A stretch of DNA of 64,000 nucleotides. It comes from Citrobacter sp. JGM124. Its GTDB lineage: Bacteria; Pseudomonadota; Gammaproteobacteria; Enterobacterales; Enterobacteriaceae. The position numbers and the translations under genes are program-made. Positions within the stretch are counted from its first letter, which is position 1. Each line of letters begins with the position of its first letter. The DNA lies in the NCBI RefSeq assembly GCF_018257795.1, contig NZ_JAERJD010000002.1:372001-436000 (forward strand), written 5' to 3'. A model generated the notes under the pieces. That model did no database searches. It was not told where the DNA came from and was given only the letters and a program-made list of their open reading frames with translations. Shown here piece after piece: positions 61,402 to 64,000 of this stretch.

Positions 61402-62343
61402 TTAGCTATTCATCTGGAACAATGACATGCCTTGCATATCACTGAAGGCTTTATAAGAGGCCTGCAAGGCATCTTTTTTCATCATGTAGTCAGAGATTAC
61501 CGAATTCCAGTCAACCCCAGTCAAGGTTTTCATCTGCGTATCCTGTCCCAGTGCACGCTCACTCCCCAGGTCATCCAGGCTACTCAGTTCGGCCAGTTGG
61601 GTGCCTAACTCTGCACGTACTGTCAGCACATTATCCAGGGACTTGCTCAGGCCACGGCTGGTTTTATTCACCGCGTCGAGCTCAGAATCATTGAGTGTGT
61701 CGAGCGGTTTTTTGAGGGCGCTAATCGCGCTGTCGAGCATGTCGAACAGACTGGAATCGGTCCTGGAACCATCGTCACTCGATTTGTCCGTGACGGTAAA
61801 AATTTTATCCCCAGTGTGACCGACGGTCATGGTACGTGCACTGTCGACTTGCTGAGTAATAGAGGTATCCCCACCGACATACTTTACCCCACCGGTCTGG
61901 TCATCGAATGGCGCACTTTCGGTTTTATATCCACCAAAAATATAACGTCCATTACCATCGGTGCTGTTAGCCAGGTTCAGTAATTGGTTACGAACCCCTT
62001 CAAGATCCGTTGCAATGGAAGCGCGGTCACTGTCGCTGAGAGAGGCATTATTGGCGTTTACGATCTTGCCTTGAGCGCTGATAATGGCGCTACTCACTTG
62101 CCCCAGGACATTCTCTTCCAGTGATACTTTCTGGGTGGCAAATGAGCGGGCCAGCGTATACTGGCTGTTTTGCGATTGCGCCTGGGACAACACGACGGCC
62201 TGGGCCGCCACAATAGGGTCATCCGAGGGGCGATTTACCCGGTTACCGCTGGCAAGCTGCTCACCGGAGGCCAGCCAGGAACTTTGGGCGGTGGTCACAC
62301 CGCGCATATTTTGTTCATACATCATCTGAGTACTAATACGCAT
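61402..62343 (-). CDS. flgL: flagellar hook-filament junction protein FlgL
   Basis: FlgL (HAP3) joins the hook-associated FlgK ring to the filament. N-terminal heptads typical of flagellin-like axial proteins (MRISTQMMYEQNMRGVTTAQ, then LASGNRVNRPSDDP), and the C-terminal helix MMKKDALQASYKAFSDMQG ending SLFQMNS. The 313 residues compare with 317 in E. coli. It lies 15 bases after flgK and is the last gene of the operon; no strong terminator was seen. Confidence 0.96.
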   Translation of the reverse strand: MRISTQMMYEQNMRGVTTAQSSWLASGEQLASGNRVNRPSDDPIVAAQAVVLSQAQSQNSQYTLARSFATQKVSLEENVLGQVSSAIISAQGKIVNANNASLSDSDRASIATDLEGVRNQLLNLANSTDGNGRYIFGGYKTESAPFDDQTGGVKYVGGDTSITQQVDSARTMTVGHTGDKIFTVTDKSSDDGSRTDSSLFDMLDSAISALKKPLDTLNDSELDAVNKTSRGLSKSLDNVLTVRAELGTQLAELSSLDDLGSERALGQDTQMKTLTGVDWNSVISDYMMKKDALQASYKAFSDMQGMSLFQMNS

Positions 62344-62358
62344 CGTTAATGCTCCCTA

Positions 62359-64000
62359 TCAGCGAATGTTAAGCAGTGCATCAAACAATGTTGAGGCTGT
62401 CTTCAGTACCTGGGCATTCGCCATGTAGTACTGCTGGAAACGTTGCAAATTCCCATACTCTTCATCGAGGTTGACACCAGAGATGGACTGCTGCTGGTTA
62501 CTGAGCTGAATAGTGACATTATCCTGGGTGGTACTGATCACTTTCAGGCTGGCTGTTTTATTGCCCACATCACTAATCAGGTTGGCGTAAGCATCGTTAA
62601 AGCTTTTATTCCCCCCCACCACCTTGGCACTCTGTAAATCAAGCAAAGCCTGGGCGTTGCGGTTGTCACTCTCACCGGCTTTCGGGTCACTGGCTAAGGC
62701 AATTTGACTCTCATCCTTAATCCGTACCCCCATCGTCGCAATCACATCAGCGACAGGTTTCACAGTGAAGCTGTCATTCTGTTGGGGCTCGCCACTGACA
62801 TCGACTTTTAAGCCATCAAATTTAAGGCTCACGCTGCCATTATCCCCGGTCACTTTACCGGATGGGATTTTGGCATTGTCAGACAGACGGGTCACTGTCC
62901 AGTCACCATCGTTAAATTCGACTTTATAGTCACTGGCCTGAACCGCCGTGCTGTCTATTCGGGATGCCGTCATCGTCGCCTGTGACGTATTCTTACTGTT
63001 GCTCAATACCGTTACCGGCCCGACTGCAAAAAAGTCCTTCCCCTCTTCCCCGTTCGCGTCGAAACCCTTCGTGTGCTGGTCATTAAAAGAGGTGGCGAAT
63101 GCCTGAGCCATTTGCCCCAGGCGATTACGGGCATTATCCAGATCTTCGGAGCGAAACTTCAGCAAACCACTCAGTGATCCTTTGGTGACCTGGCTCTCAG
63201 GGATTTCAACGTTACCGGCTCCTGCGTCAACATAGGCCAGGGTAAGACGATTCGGATCCGCACTGGAACCCACAGCAGCAAGCTTAAACGCGGAGCTGCC
63301 CTGCACCAGGCTCACGCCATTTCCCATAGAAACGTTATAAGTCCCGCTATCCTGAAGGCTGACTTCAACACCGACGACTTTGTTTAAATCACTGACGAGT
63401 TTGTCTCGTTGATCCATCAGGTCATTTGGCTGGGAGCCAGCCCCAATCCCCGTCAGGCGAGAAATATGATCGTTCAGATTAGCTATCTGGCTGGCGTAGG
63501 AATTAATTTGATCCACACTACTGGTGACTGAAATATTGACTTGTTTATCAAGATCACGCAGGAACTGGTCGTTAACTTTAAACTGATTCGCCAGGCCTTC
63601 AGACTTACCCAGCAGGGTCTGACGGGCTGCTGGATCTTCCGCATTACTGGTCAGTGTTTGAATACTTTTGAAGAAGTCCTGAATATTTGTTGCCAGGGAA
63701 CTCGTGGTGCCAGACAGAATATTGTCAATTTTAGACATTTGCTGGTACTGGGTTGTCAGCCCTGCACTTTGCGTCTGTGCCGCACGCAACTGGTTTGTGA
63801 TAAACGCATCATACTCCCGCTGTACACCATTAACGTATACGCCGTTCCCCACATAGCCACCCGCAGTCAGGGAGCTTTTGGCCTGGGAAAGAAGCGTTGT
63901 CTGGCGGTTATAGCCAGCCACGTTATAGTTGGAAATGTTATTACCTACCGTATTCAGCGCCGCCTGGGCAGCATTCAGGCCACTCATGGCACTGTTAATT
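62359..64000 (-). CDS. flgK: flagellar hook-associated protein FlgK, 5' end outside window
   Basis: FlgK (HAP1) is the hook-filament junction protein. The frame reads in from the window edge with INSAMSGLNAAQAALNTVGN, so about four codons (MSSL in E. coli) are missing; the ATG at 63987 is internal. N-terminal coiled coil (NNISNYNVAGYNRQ), GGYVGNGVYVNGVQREYDA, and the C-terminal LSNQQQSISGVNLDEEYGNL with FQQYYMANAQVLKTASTLFD are all standard. The middle region, exposed on the structure, differs from E. coli. Together with flgL it indicates a flagellated organism. Confidence 0.96.
   Translation of the reverse strand, partial: INSAMSGLNAAQAALNTVGNNISNYNVAGYNRQTTLLSQAKSSLTAGGYVGNGVYVNGVQREYDAFITNQLRAAQTQSAGLTTQYQQMSKIDNILSGTTSSLATNIQDFFKSIQTLTSNAEDPAARQTLLGKSEGLANQFKVNDQFLRDLDKQVNISVTSSVDQINSYASQIANLNDHISRLTGIGAGSQPNDLMDQRDKLVSDLNKVVGVEVSLQDSGTYNVSMGNGVSLVQGSSAFKLAAVGSSADPNRLTLAYVDAGAGNVEIPESQVTKGSLSGLLKFRSEDLDNARNRLGQMAQAFATSFNDQHTKGFDANGEEGKDFFAVGPVTVLSNSKNTSQATMTASRIDSTAVQASDYKVEFNDGDWTVTRLSDNAKIPSGKVTGDNGSVSLKFDGLKVDVSGEPQQNDSFTVKPVADVIATMGVRIKDESQIALASDPKAGESDNRNAQALLDLQSAKVVGGNKSFNDAYANLISDVGNKTASLKVISTTQDNVTIQLSNQQQSISGVNLDEEYGNLQRFQQYYMANAQVLKTASTLFDALLNIR

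Overview
The window is chromosomal DNA of an enterobacterium close to the Escherichia/Klebsiella/Enterobacter group. From position 4107 to the end it follows, in mirror image and with few interruptions, the E. coli K-12 order icd-rluE-nudJ-mnmA-hflD-purB-phoPQ-roxA-pepT-potABCD-cobB-nagK-lolEDC-mfd-ldtC-bhsA-comR-ndh-ycfP-nagZ-thiK-lpoB-ycfL-hinT-ptsG-ycfH-holB-tmk-mltG-pabC-fabF-acpP-fabGDH-plsX-rpmF-yceD-yceF-rluC-rne-flgL-flgK. Protein sequences are very like their E. coli counterparts, but not identical, so I do not name a genus. All E. coli comparisons are from memory, not from a search.

Positions 1-4100 are an accessory region at the 3' side of icd. It holds two broken IS3-family transposase fragments, a small two-helix-turn-helix regulator, an orphan two-TM membrane protein, and the C-terminal catalytic half of a lambda-type tyrosine recombinase that points at the icd 3' end. 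This looks like the decayed end of a prophage or island that used icd as attachment site, as e14 and phage 21 do in E. coli.

Positions 4107-28500 are core genes: TCA cycle (icd), RNA modification (rluE, mnmA), purine synthesis (purB, with an intragenic PurR-type operator), Mg/antimicrobial peptide sensing (phoPQ), ribosome oxygenase (roxA), peptidase T, spermidine/putrescine import (potABCD), deacylase (cobB), GlcNAc kinase (nagK), lipoprotein export (lolCDE), transcription-repair coupling (mfd) and a peptidoglycan L,D-transpeptidase (ldtC). Positions 28500-31300 carry bhsA/comR and then, where E. coli has ycfJ, a siderophore-interacting reductase, a Fur operator array and a remnant of a TonB-dependent receptor.

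Positions 31335-50910 are again core: ndh (with a perfect FNR site), cell-wall recycling and lipoprotein genes, ptsG with its SgrS pairing site, DNA replication and folate genes, and the fatty-acid cluster fabF-acpP-fabG-fabD-fabH-plsX-rpmF-yceD. RNase E follows with its long autoregulatory leader. Between rne and flgL lies an insertion relative to E. coli: a ferric-catecholate uptake set (fes, fepC, fepG, fepD, fepB with Fur-like sites) without any biosynthesis or receptor gene in view, and a fumarylacetoacetate-hydrolase-family enzyme. The window ends inside the 5' end of flgK. No tRNA, rRNA or CRISPR array was recognised. The least ordinary items are the icd-linked recombinase remnant, the relocated fes/fep cluster, the Fur-box/receptor remnant at 30.7-31.2 kb, the hexanucleotide repeat inside the thiK catalytic loop and the apparently displaced potA start.
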